A stretch of 16,085 nt of DNA from Lachnospiraceae bacterium (lineage in GTDB: Bacteria > Bacillota_A > Clostridia > Lachnospirales > Lachnospiraceae). Positions 6,770-13,696 of the stretch are shown one piece after another. Made by a program: the position numbers and the translations under genes. The notes under the pieces are model-generated. The model saw nothing but the letters and a program-made list of their open reading frames with translations. It did no database searches and was not told where the DNA came from. The first letter of the stretch is position 1. Each line of letters opens with the position of its first letter. The stretch covers positions 1 to 16,085 of the forward strand of contig JAFXWR010000035.1 of NCBI GenBank assembly GCA_017542725.1, read 5' to 3'.

Positions 6770-6993
6770 GCTTACACCACCCCTTCGACCTTTATTCTTG
6801 CATATACTCAATAATTCAATAGTTGATTTTTGCATACACCTTTAACTTTGCGACATTTAATTCTACATATACTTAAATCATTCATAAGAGCAATTTTGAA
6901 TACAGTATTCAAATGCTATTCTAAATTTCGCATACTCAAATTGATTAATAGTAAAATTTGAGCAGTGTAAAAATAAAAATTACTATGTATATT
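6770..6993. repeat. Degenerate array of ~32-bp units
   Basis: A motif close to TTTT-GCATAYAC recurs at 6770, 6800, 6832, 6865, 6898, 6930 and, more weakly, 6962, with steps of 30, 32, 33, 33, 32 and 32 bp. Only the first 8-10 bases of each unit and the T-rich stretch before it are kept; the rest is free. No gene is visible from 6732 to 7130; a 61-codon frame there has no ribosome site and runs through the 68-bp repeat. Confidence 0.4.
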
Positions 6994-7075
6994 TACAAAA
7001 TCAAAGAACCTTAAATTATATGGCATTTTAGCCGTATGCTGATAATTACATTGTATTGTTTGTAAATTACTCAAG

Positions 7076-7143
7076 TTCATAGGTCGTGCTTTATGATACA
7101 ATTTAATTTTTAAGGTGCAGTTTTGAATTATTAAGACAGTTTT
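7076..7143. repeat. 68-bp direct repeat, right copy
   Basis: Identical to 1597-1664. It overlaps the last codons and stop of the 498-residue hydrolase gene (7131-7143), while the left copy is intergenic. So the left copy carries a fossil of that gene's 3' end. Confidence 0.97.
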
Positions 7144-8627
7144 TCAAGTTCTTCTTTTGCTTCTTTTACCCCAGTAGCATTTTCATTTCCAGAGTTTGCT
7201 GCCTTTTCAAAATATCCTTTTGCTCTTTCAGTATTTTGATTAACACCTTTACCATTTAGATACATAAGTCCCAAATAATAATAACTTGTAATGTCATCTC
7301 TTAAAGTTCCTATATGATAAAAGATGCTTGCTTGAATATCATTTTGTGAAAGCAAAATGCCATTCTCGTACATATACCCTACATATCTTGGTGCTTTTTT
7401 GTCAGAAGCTACACATCCAACTAAAAATAACTCTAAAGCATCTTCGTTTTTGCCGTCATCGAGTTTTTCTTTACCGTCATTAGAAAAACTTACTTGTTGA
7501 TTGTTATTGTTTTTAGTTTTTGTAAATAGATATTCCCTTGCAGCATCAATTTTATATGCATAATCAAATGAATACATATGTTCATTATTAGACTGAACTC
7601 CAGCTGGCACAACTTCACCTTTTTTGAACATAAATAAATTATAATTATTACCTTCTGACACAGCCTCATTTACAACATTATTTTGATTTTCATATGTATC
7701 TTTAATACTAAAATAACGATAGCTATAATTTGTATTTTCTTCATCAAGTAAATTTTTTAATTCATTCATACCTTCACTTGCTTTAGTATCACCTTCAGAT
7801 ACAAGATAAATAATATTTCTATCTTTGAGTCTCTTTACCATATTATTATCAAATTGACTTCCTACTGGCATATATGCTGCAAATATGTCATTAAAATATG
7901 TAGCATAAAAGAAACTTAGTATTCCACCCATTGACTGTCCTGTAGTATAAATTCTATCAGTATCAATGCTATAATTTTTGCAAATGTCTTTTATAACATC
8001 AATATTTATAAATACATCTTCTGACACATTGTTGTCATCATCAACAACACTCTCCATTCTACTTTGAATAGTTTTATAATCATGACTAAGTCCGCCACTA
8101 AATGCAGGGACATACACAAAACATTCATTTTTGTTTTGTGCTTCTTCAGTAGTCCATACAAGTCCACCATATCCTTGAGTAAGTTGACTTAAAGTATCTT
8201 TACCAAAAAGACTCGCGTCAGGTATAAACTGCACTAAAGGGTATTTTTTATTTGAATCATAGTTTTCAGGTATAAATAAATTATAGTTTACTGTTATCCC
8301 TGAGGCATCATCAGTATAACTAAATTGTTTGAACTTAGGAACTTCTGACTCAATTAAACTTTGTAAAGTCTCATCATTTGATTTGTCAATACTTCCTCCT
8401 CCATTTGGTCTATTATTTCCACCACCATCAGGTCTAAATCCACTTTGACTGTTATTTGCTTCTTTCATCATTTCGCTTGATTCTTCTTTACTATCATTTA
8501 CATTCAATGTTTCACTTGCAACTTCATTAGATGTATTTTTGCTTCCATCACATGATACAAGCGAAAATATCATTAACATTATAACAAATAATCCAATAAA
8601 CTTTTGTGTGATATTAGTCTTATTCAT
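7131..8627 (-). CDS. Lipoprotein alpha/beta hydrolase with Sel1-like repeats
   Basis: The protein has 498 residues. The signal peptide ends in lipobox LVSC (Cys26), so it should be anchored outside the membrane. Residues ~27-95 form a Ser/Asn/Gly-rich linker. Residues ~105-370 resemble secreted esterases of the polyhydroxybutyrate-depolymerase/feruloyl-esterase type: VNYNLFIPENYDSNKKYPLV, the nucleophile elbow GQSMGG (Ser232), Asp280 in LVSEGD and His350 in NNEHMYS, giving a complete triad in the right order. Residues ~395-482 hold two Sel1-like units (APRYVGYMYENG, then YYYLGLMYLNGKGVNQN and AKGYFEKAANSGN), usually protein-binding. The substrate is unknown. GAGG lies 9 nt before the ATG. The stop codon lies within the 68-bp repeat, and no terminator is visible downstream. 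Confidence 0.85.
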   Translation of the reverse strand: MNKTNITQKFIGLFVIMLMIFSLVSCDGSKNTSNEVASETLNVNDSKEESSEMMKEANNSQSGFRPDGGGNNRPNGGGSIDKSNDETLQSLIESEVPKFKQFSYTDDASGITVNYNLFIPENYDSNKKYPLVQFIPDASLFGKDTLSQLTQGYGGLVWTTEEAQNKNECFVYVPAFSGGLSHDYKTIQSRMESVVDDDNNVSEDVFINIDVIKDICKNYSIDTDRIYTTGQSMGGILSFFYATYFNDIFAAYMPVGSQFDNNMVKRLKDRNIIYLVSEGDTKASEGMNELKNLLDEENTNYSYRYFSIKDTYENQNNVVNEAVSEGNNYNLFMFKKGEVVPAGVQSNNEHMYSFDYAYKIDAAREYLFTKTKNNNNQQVSFSNDGKEKLDDGKNEDALELFLVGCVASDKKAPRYVGYMYENGILLSQNDIQASIFYHIGTLRDDITSYYYLGLMYLNGKGVNQNTERAKGYFEKAANSGNENATGVKEAKEELEKLS

Positions 8628-8643
8628 AATTTGCTACCTCATC

Positions 8644-8673
8644 ATTATATTTACTATGATAATATTTTAACAA
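8644..8673 (-). promoter_or_regulatory. Promoter of the hydrolase gene
   Basis: TTGTTA (8668-8673), 18 bp, TATAAT (8644-8649), about 17-46 bp before the hydrolase ATG. The predicted transcript starts close to the GAGG site. No hairpin terminator is visible between the sirtuin gene and this promoter. Confidence 0.55.
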
Positions 8674-8735
8674 TTTATACGATTTTCTGTAAGTGAATTT
8701 TTTATGAATTTTTTTATTTTCCTTTTTAACACACA

Positions 8736-9662
8736 TCAACTCTCAGCTATGTCATCTAATACTTTATCAATATCTTCATTTATAATAATTGACCTATCAA
8801 GTATTTCGGTTGGGCAAAATGCTTCATTATAATTTATACATGTATAACTTGATTTTTTGTTTTCAACAACCATATTCCAAAATGGATACTTAATAATTAC
8901 TGGCGTGTTCATACCAACACCAAGTTCTAAATATAATATTATTTGATTTTTTCTACTATTTATAAAATTATTATATCTTATTGATGCAGTAACCCACCCT
9001 TCATCTTCAACAAAATTATCATCTGATCGTAAATTCAAAGTCATATTTGTACCATCATCTGGGCACTTTGGTATAAGTTCAGTTGGTATACTCATATTTA
9101 TATTGCTATTATTTGGTATATCATATATACCTTTTTCATTTTTCACAAATCCTTGAGCTTCAAGCATTTTATAAACTATCTCTTCGTTGTCATAAGTCTT
9201 TTTATTATTTTTATTTACTGATTGAAAAAGTCCGTAATCACCTTGAGTATAAAAAAGTCTTTTTTTATCAAACCCTGCCTTTTGGAATTGATGATCAACA
9301 TTTGTTGTTATCACAAAATAATCTTTTTTTTCTAATATATTCAATAGTTTTTTATATGTATCTTTAGGTGCATCCATATATCTATTTATGTAAATATTTC
9401 TACTCCAAAAAGCCCACATAATTTCCGGCTTTGGAAATGGATAAAAGCCACCACTATAAAAATCAGTTATTCCATATTCACTTATAAAATCAAACATATA
9501 TTTTTTAAACATATCACCATTATAAATAAATCCTGCAGAAGTACTTAACCCTGCACCAGCACCTACTATTATAGAGTCTGAAGTTTCAATCTTGTTTTTA
9601 AGAAGTTTAATATCTTCTAAGTAACTTCTTGTAGATTTCGTAATCACATTTTTTAAATACAT
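8736..9662 (-). CDS. SirTM (class M) sirtuin-like ADP-ribosyltransferase
   Basis: The protein has 308 residues. The NAD-binding loop VGAGAGLSTSAG is at 33-44, followed by FYPFPKPEIMWAFWSR typical of macrodomain-linked sirtuins. TTNVDHQF carries N121 and D123. In YTQGDYG, Gln140 stands where deacylase sirtuins have the catalytic His. SirTM enzymes, studied in Staphylococcus and Streptococcus, use the Asn and Gln to ADP-ribosylate lipoylated GcvH-L; transferase activity here is inferred from these residues. The zinc-ribbon area reads PKCPDDG, with one expected Cys changed to Asp. The start overlaps the macrodomain gene by 56 bp, with GAGG 9 nt upstream, which argues for coupled translation. Neither GcvH-L nor LplA2 is in the window. 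Confidence 0.9.
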   Translation of the reverse strand: MYLKNVITKSTRSYLEDIKLLKNKIETSDSIIVGAGAGLSTSAGFIYNGDMFKKYMFDFISEYGITDFYSGGFYPFPKPEIMWAFWSRNIYINRYMDAPKDTYKKLLNILEKKDYFVITTNVDHQFQKAGFDKKRLFYTQGDYGLFQSVNKNNKKTYDNEEIVYKMLEAQGFVKNEKGIYDIPNNSNINMSIPTELIPKCPDDGTNMTLNLRSDDNFVEDEGWVTASIRYNNFINSRKNQIILYLELGVGMNTPVIIKYPFWNMVVENKKSSYTCINYNEAFCPTEILDRSIIINEDIDKVLDDIAES

Positions 9663-10386
9663 TAAACACTACCTCTATTTTACTATTGTTTTCTGATTTA
9701 TATCTTTTTACTGTGTCTATAGCAATTTCTGCTGCTCTCTGATTTGGAAAGCCAAACACTCCTGTTGATATACAACAAAATGCAATATTACTTAGTTTTT
9801 TTTCATCAGCAAGTTTTAAACAAGACATATAACAAGACTTAAGTTCTTCTTGATTTTCATTTGTTACATTCCCATTAACAATTGTACCAACTGTATGAAT
9901 TATATATTTTGATGGCAAATTGTATGCCTTTGTTATTTTTGCCTTTCCAGTTTCTTCTTCATGTCCTTGTTTCATCATTATTTCATTACAGTCATTTCTC
10001 AGTTCAATTCCTGCAAATGTATGTATAATATTATCGATACAGTTATGACAAGGTATATAGCAACCTGTCATTCCACTATTCGCTGCATTTACTATTGCAT
10101 CACACTTTAATGTTGTAATATCGCCTTGCCATAAATAAATCCCTTCTTCAGTTTGTTTCAAACCTTTTATATCTGTAATTCCTTTTAGTCTTGTTTCTTC
10201 TTTCAAATAATCATCTTGAACCTTTAAAATTTCTACATCTATATTTGCAGGAAGTCGCACATTAAATAAACTCCGAAGTAATTTCTTTTGATTATCTTCA
10301 TCGCTTGGTATCTCTACATTACTATACTTATTATTTTCACTCAATAAATATTTGATTAAATATAATCTTTTTTCTTCTTGATTCAT
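9607..10386 (-). CDS. Zinc-type macrodomain ADP-ribosyl hydrolase
   Basis: This 259-residue protein has a ~80-residue helical N-terminus (MNQEEKRLYLIKYLLSENNK) and a macrodomain: LWQGDITTLKCDAIVNAANS (85-104), then GCYIPCHNCIDNIIHTFAG (108-126), then ISTGVFGFPNQRAAEIA (206-222). The CxxPCHxCIDNxIH block is typical of the zinc-containing macrodomains paired with SirTM, which remove ADP-ribose from the protein the sirtuin modifies. The length matches that subgroup. The gene overlaps the sirtuin by 56 bp, so eraser and writer are made together. The ribosome-binding site is poor (GTGAT before ATG) and no clear promoter lies in front, so read-through from the rrf2-cupin unit is possible. Confidence 0.92.
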   Translation of the reverse strand: MNQEEKRLYLIKYLLSENNKYSNVEIPSDEDNQKKLLRSLFNVRLPANIDVEILKVQDDYLKEETRLKGITDIKGLKQTEEGIYLWQGDITTLKCDAIVNAANSGMTGCYIPCHNCIDNIIHTFAGIELRNDCNEIMMKQGHEEETGKAKITKAYNLPSKYIIHTVGTIVNGNVTNENQEELKSCYMSCLKLADEKKLSNIAFCCISTGVFGFPNQRAAEIAIDTVKRYKSENNSKIEVVFNVFKKCDYEIYKKLLRRY

Positions 10387-10437
10387 ATCACAAATTTTTT
10401 ATAATTTATATTTTCGAAAAATAACTTTCATATAATT

Positions 10438-10457
10438 TGCCACTCTTTCGAGTGGCA
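10438..10457. terminator. Stable hairpin between cupin and macrodomain genes
   Basis: TGCCACTC and GAGTGGCA form a perfect 8-bp stem. On the minus strand the loop is GAAA, a GNRA tetraloop. What follows is AAATTATATG rather than a T-run, so termination would be weak. It may instead be a partial terminator or an mRNA stabiliser between two parts of one operon. Confidence 0.45.
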
Positions 10458-10480
10458 TAAATATATAATCTTATTTTGAA

Positions 10481-10834
10481 TTAGCACATTATGGCATCAT
10501 TACCTGTAAACTCTTCAAGTGAATTTTCTTTTGTTTGAATACAAATATAACTTATTGGAGAGTTTGCATCTGCAAACAATTGTCTTTTACCTGCTGGTGA
10601 GATACGAATGAAATCTCCAGCATTTAATTCTACTTTTTCGCCATCAATTTCAAATCTTCCTTTTCCAGATATGATATAGTATACCTCTTCATTTTTCTTA
10701 TGTGCATGTACAAATGGAACACTCACACCTGCTGGTAGGTTGTTAATACTAATTTCTGCCCCTGTGAGACCCATTTTGTCATGTAACTCTGTTCTTGCAT
10801 CACTACTTGAACTAAATTTTGAATAATTTGACAT
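10481..10834 (-). CDS. Single-domain cupin protein
   Basis: The protein has 117 residues from the ATG at 10834 (MSNYSKFSSSSDARTELHD), where GGAAGG lies 8 nt upstream. An ATG seven codons earlier overlaps that ribosome site and is rejected. The cupin motif 1 is GVSVPFVHAHKKNEEVYYII with metal ligands His43, His45 and a Glu at 49/50. Motif 2 is GDFIRISPAGKRQLF, where the usual last His is Gln85, so the metal site has three classical ligands at most. Small cupins of this kind bind a metal and a small molecule; the ligand cannot be read from sequence. It lies 78 bp after the Rrf2 gene with no terminator between, so it is probably controlled by that regulator. Confidence 0.88.
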   Translation of the reverse strand: MSNYSKFSSSSDARTELHDKMGLTGAEISINNLPAGVSVPFVHAHKKNEEVYYIISGKGRFEIDGEKVELNAGDFIRISPAGKRQLFADANSPISYICIQTKENSLEEFTGNDAIMC

Positions 10835-10912
10835 AATTTTTACCTTCCTTTTCATTATTTAGTAAATCTATGTAACTTAGTTTTACCCATTTTATAAACT
10901 TGTGATAATATA

Positions 10913-11341
10913 TTATTTCTTTATCAATTTATCTAACTCAAATTTTAACTGGTCTAATGTTATTTTTGATAATTCTTCAAACATTACTTCTTTTGCATTG
11001 TCAAATCTTTTGTCTAAAAGCTTATGAATATTCCTGCCAACAGGACAATCTTCATTCGGATTTGAATGAAACTTAAACAAATCTTTGTCCTCTTCTACAG
11101 CATACAATATATCTTTTAATGTAATTTTGTTTAATGGCTTAGTAAGTTCTGACCCACCGACACCTGCTTTTGTTTGTATGATTTTTGCATCTTGAAGTTT
11201 TAGTAGCATATTCCTTATTATTACTGGGTTAACATTTGTGCTACTTGAAATAAATTCAGATGTAATTTTTTCTTTGTCACTAAATTCTGCTATAACTAAT
11301 AATATATGTGTTGCTATAGCAAGTTTACTTGAAAATTGCAT
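10913..11341 (-). CDS. Rrf2-family transcriptional regulator
   Basis: The 142-residue Rrf2 regulator starts MQFSSKLAIATHILLVIAEF. Its winged helix-turn-helix (about 1-85) includes ITSEFISSSTNVNPVIIRNM and the wing KAGVGGSELTKPLNKITL. The linker NEDCPVGRNIHKLLDKRFDNA has only one cysteine (Cys99), so it is unlikely to hold the Fe-S cluster of IscR or NsrR; it is closer to the YwnA/CymR type, which senses a small molecule, partner protein or thiol state. Two identical-style palindromes overlap its promoter, which points to autorepression. The gene heads a probable operon with the cupin. GAGG lies 6 nt before the ATG. Confidence 0.92.
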   Translation of the reverse strand: MQFSSKLAIATHILLVIAEFSDKEKITSEFISSSTNVNPVIIRNMLLKLQDAKIIQTKAGVGGSELTKPLNKITLKDILYAVEEDKDLFKFHSNPNEDCPVGRNIHKLLDKRFDNAKEVMFEELSKITLDQLKFELDKLIKK

Positions 11342-11393
11342 CTTTACCTCTAATTCACTTAAATTAATTTATTAGAAACACTATATTTCGTTT

Positions 11394-11416
11394 GTTGTAA
11401 TTTATCTTATTACAGC
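11394..11416. promoter_or_regulatory. Operator 1 of the Rrf2 regulator
   Basis: A 23-bp palindrome with arms GTTGTAAT and ATTACAGC (7 of 8 pairs, the eighth T-G). It covers the predicted transcription start of the regulator gene. Confidence 0.65.
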
Positions 11417-11419
11417 TAA

Positions 11420-11448
11420 AATATAGCACTTTTTTAGTTCGTTGTCAA
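11420..11448 (-). promoter_or_regulatory. Promoter of the rrf2-cupin unit
   Basis: A perfect TTGACA (11443-11448), 17 bp, then TATATT (11420-11425) with TGC as an extended -10. It is one of the strongest promoters in the window, and is bracketed by the two palindromes. Confidence 0.85.
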
Positions 11449-11463
11449 TAGTTTTATTACAAC
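11441..11463. promoter_or_regulatory. Operator 2 of the Rrf2 regulator
   Basis: A second 23-bp palindrome with arms GTTGTCAAT and ATTACAAC: the outer five bases pair perfectly, as do three inner positions. It has the same length and outer sequence as operator 1, begins 47 bp from it and overlaps the -35 box. Confidence 0.65.
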
Positions 11464-11506
11464 TGCTTTTTTGATTCTTTTGATATTGGCTATTCCATAA
11501 ACTCAT

Positions 11507-11541
11507 CACGGAATAATAGGGACGGACCTCATTATTTTTTT
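11507..11541 (+). repeat. Left terminal inverted repeat, terminator-like
   Basis: It starts CACGGAATAATAGGG and ends CATTATTTTTTT. AATAAT pairs with ATTATT within the repeat, and seven T follow on the plus strand, so it can act as a terminator for transcription entering from the left. Confidence 0.8.
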
Positions 11542-11576
11542 AACAAAAAAAACACAAAATATGTTAAAACATTAAT

Positions 11577-11929
11577 ATGCCAAGACATAGTAGAATAAAA
11601 TCAAAAACTAATATATATCATGTGATGAGTAGAGGCTCAAATAAACAACTACTGTTTGATGATGAAACAGATTGTTTGAGATATTTGCAGTTATTGAATG
11701 ATATAAAAAAAGAATATGGTATCAAAGTTTATGCTTATTGTCTTATGTCAAATCACGTTCATATAATATTAAAAGATGATAATGAAATGCTATCAACAGC
11801 AATAAGAAGATTAAACTCACGGTATGCTATGTATTATAATAGAAAAAAGGGATATCGATGATGCAATTAAGTAGAGTAACTAATATATATTATAATAAAA
11901 TTCAAAAATTGAAGAAAGGGCAGGAATGA
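11577..11929 (+). pseudogene. Y1/RAYT-type transposase, internally deleted
   Basis: Codons 1-94 give the N-terminal half of a REP-associated/IS200-like tyrosine transposase: MPRHSRIKSKTNIYHVMSRG, YCLMSNHVHIILK (the HUH metal site HVH) and TAIRRLNSRYAMYYNRKKG. Family members run 150-300 residues, with the catalytic Tyr further on. The frame stops at 11859-11861, but the -1 frame continues from the same point as GISMMQLSRVTNIYYNKIQK and ends at 11927-11929. This looks like the C-terminal helix-turn-helix tail of the same family. The simplest reading is an internal, frame-shifting deletion near 11845-11858 that removed the middle and the Tyr. The upstream ribosome site is weak. It cannot make an active enzyme. 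Confidence 0.82.
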
Positions 11930-11988
11930 AAAATAATAGATCTAACATACTATAATTAAGTGCTATAATTAAGTGTGTTCAAATTGTG

Positions 11989-12025
11989 AAAAAAATAATG
12001 AGGTCCGTCCCCATTATTTTCCGTG
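11989..12025 (-). repeat. Right terminal inverted repeat, also terminator of the flavoprotein gene
   Basis: Read on the minus strand, AATAATG and CATTATT pair around an 11-nt loop and seven T follow. It lies about 33 bp past the stop of the flavoprotein gene at 12058, where no other hairpin is visible, so it probably ends that transcript. Confidence 0.75.
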
Positions 12026-12057
12026 CCAAGGATTCCATAAGTTAATCATAATTTTTT

Positions 12058-12561
12058 TTATAAACTTTCAGCCAATTTTTTTATTTTATCTAAATAATTT
12101 GCATCGTGATTTGTGATAAAGCCTTTATCTTCCAACCCAAGATATCCAAGAAAATCCCCATTATACGAGAACTTAGCACCTACATATTGATTGTTATCAC
12201 CTGATGCAAGGAACATAGCGACTTTACTTATCTTTGTATTATTATTTGGATATAAATTTGAATAAAACCTATCTATGACACATTTAATTTTTCCTGTCAT
12301 ACCGTGATAATAAATAGGCGATGCAATTATTAACATCTCAGCATCTTTCATTTTATTATAAACTTCTTGCATATCATCTTTTTGTACACAACTACCGTTC
12401 CCTTTGCTATGACAATATTCACAAGCTAAACAATCATTAATACTCTTTTTGAATACGTCAATAACTATTACTTCATTTTTGGTATTTTTAATAAATGTAT
12501 TTATCATTTTCTTTGTTATACCATTTGGTCTTGGGCTACCATTTAAAATCAAAATTTTCAT
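12058..12561 (-). CDS. Flavodoxin-fold NAD(P)H/FMN oxidoreductase, possibly Fe-S type
   Basis: The protein has 167 residues from the ATG at 12561 (MKILILNGSPRPNGITKKMI), preceded by GAGAGG at 5 nt. A GTG two codons earlier overlaps that site and is less likely. The phosphate-binding loop for FMN is GSPRPNG (8-14), and IIASPIYYHGMTGKIKCVID is the second FMN-contact block of this family. Between them is C44-x2-C47-x2-C50-x7-C58, close to the compact cysteine motif of iron-sulfur flavoproteins; whether a 4Fe-4S cluster is bound is not certain. It would shuttle electrons in the cytoplasm. It lies 46 bp after mnmA, has its own extended -10 promoter, and is followed by the transposon's inverted repeat as terminator. 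Confidence 0.85.
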   Translation of the reverse strand: MKILILNGSPRPNGITKKMINTFIKNTKNEVIVIDVFKKSINDCLACEYCHSKGNGSCVQKDDMQEVYNKMKDAEMLIIASPIYYHGMTGKIKCVIDRFYSNLYPNNNTKISKVAMFLASGDNNQYVGAKFSYNGDFLGYLGLEDKGFITNHDANYLDKIKKLAESL

Positions 12562-12591
12562 AAGCACCTCTCAATTACTTTTTATTAGAAT

Positions 12592-12600
12592 ATTATACCA
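12592..12600 (-). promoter_or_regulatory. Extended -10 promoter of the flavoprotein gene
   Basis: TGG-TATAAT on the minus strand, between mnmA and the flavoprotein start. The -35 position has no good TTGACA match. It may add transcription to read-through from the cys operon. Confidence 0.5.
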
Positions 12601-12607
12601 CAAAACT

Positions 12608-13696
12608 CTATGCAATTATCCCACCACCAAGAACTATATCGCCATCATAAAATACTGCTGATTGACCTTTTGTTATTGCCCTTTGTTTCTCTTTGAATGT
12701 AACTTTTGCATTTTTATCATCAAGCATATGTATCTCTGCTTCTGATTCTTCTTTTCTATATCTTGGTTTTACTTTACATTTAAAAGCATTCTTAGGCACG
12801 GCTCCACTTACAAAACTAACATCCGTCACAAACATTTCATCACTATATAAATCTTCTTCTTTACCGAAGGTAACTTCATTTTTATTCGCATCAATTTTTG
12901 TCACAAAATATTTTTCATCAAGTTCTATGCCAAGTTTTCTATGCTGACCTATGGTATAATTTATAATTCCCTTATGTCTGCCAAGTACTTTCCCATTTTC
13001 GTTTACTATATTACCATCTTTAATCTCTTCAGTTGCATTGATTTTAATTACTTTTACATAATCGCCATCTGGGACAAAGCAAATATCTTGACTATCTTTT
13101 TTATCGGCATTTGTAAATCCATTTTCCTTTGCAATGTTTCTAATATTTACTTTTTCATAATTGCCAAGTGGAAAAAGCAAATGACTTAATTGAGCTTGAT
13201 TTAAAAAATACAAAACATAACTTTGGTCTTTTGTTTTGTCAATCGCTTTCTTCAACATATATTTCCCATTTACAAATTCAATCCTTGCATAATGACCTGT
13301 GGCCACATAATCACAATTTAGTATTTTCATTCTTTCAAATAATTTGTTAAATTTCATATACTTGTTGCAATCTATACACGGATTTGGCGTGGCACCATTC
13401 ATGTACTCACTTACAAATTTATTGATAACTTTTTCTTTAAATAAATCTTTAAAGTTAAATGTATAATGTTTTACATTGTACTTATTGCAAATACTTCTCG
13501 CATCAAGCACATCTTCTACGCTACAACAAGTACGACTATTACTTACACCTGCAGTTTCATTATCATATAAATTCATAGTACAAGCAAGGCATTTAAAGCC
13601 ATCATCAACAAGAAATTTTAATGCCATGCTTGAATCTATGCCACCACTCATCGCTACAAGAACTCTTTTGTTATTATTTACACTAGCCATACACAT
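12608..13696 (-). CDS. mnmA: tRNA-specific 2-thiouridylase MnmA
   Basis: MnmA adds sulfur to U34 of the tRNAs for Lys, Glu and Gln, using ATP and sulfur passed from cysteine. The PP-loop SGGIDSS lies at ~17-23. The first catalytic Cys is in TPNPCIDCNKYMKF (about Cys107) and the second in QDICFVPDGDY (about Cys206). TGHYAR, TIGQHRKLGI and the C-terminal barrel are present. At 362 residues the length is normal. I choose the ATG at 13696, which overlaps the cysE stop as TAATG, for coupled translation. A TTG at 13720 with GGTGG before it, and an ATG at 13690, are alternatives. The position behind cysK-cysE ties tRNA thiolation to cysteine supply. Confidence 0.93.
   Translation of the reverse strand: MCMASVNNNKRVLVAMSGGIDSSMALKFLVDDGFKCLACTMNLYDNETAGVSNSRTCCSVEDVLDARSICNKYNVKHYTFNFKDLFKEKVINKFVSEYMNGATPNPCIDCNKYMKFNKLFERMKILNCDYVATGHYARIEFVNGKYMLKKAIDKTKDQSYVLYFLNQAQLSHLLFPLGNYEKVNIRNIAKENGFTNADKKDSQDICFVPDGDYVKVIKINATEEIKDGNIVNENGKVLGRHKGIINYTIGQHRKLGIELDEKYFVTKIDANKNEVTFGKEEDLYSDEMFVTDVSFVSGAVPKNAFKCKVKPRYRKEESEAEIHMLDDKNAKVTFKEKQRAITKGQSAVFYDGDIVLGGGIIA

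Larger units (their letters stand above)
11507..12025 (+). mobile_element. Decayed RAYT/IS200-like transposon
   Basis: The element is about 519 bp, bounded by inverted repeats of 35 bp (11507-11541) and 37 bp (11989-12025). They match except for a 2-bp gap and one mismatch, and share the core GGGACGGACCTCATTATT. Inside is a remnant of a Y1 (HUH) transposase on the plus strand, the only plus-strand gene in the window. ATTCCATAA occurs on both sides, exactly 6 bp outside each repeat (11492-11500 and 12032-12040), as a direct repeat. With the transposase broken, movement would need a helper elsewhere. Confidence 0.8.

Noticed and set aside
6770..6993. CRISPR array
   Set aside because: The spacing near 32 bp is regular but the repeats keep only 8-10 bases and there are no cas genes.
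6916..7101. 61-codon minus-strand frame as a gene
   Set aside because: No ribosome-binding site, runs into the 68-bp repeat and the degenerate array, composition unlike a protein.
1597..7143. Integron-type cassette with attC ends
   Set aside because: The 68-bp repeats lack GTTRRRY/RYYYAAC core sites and the folded imperfect palindrome of attC.
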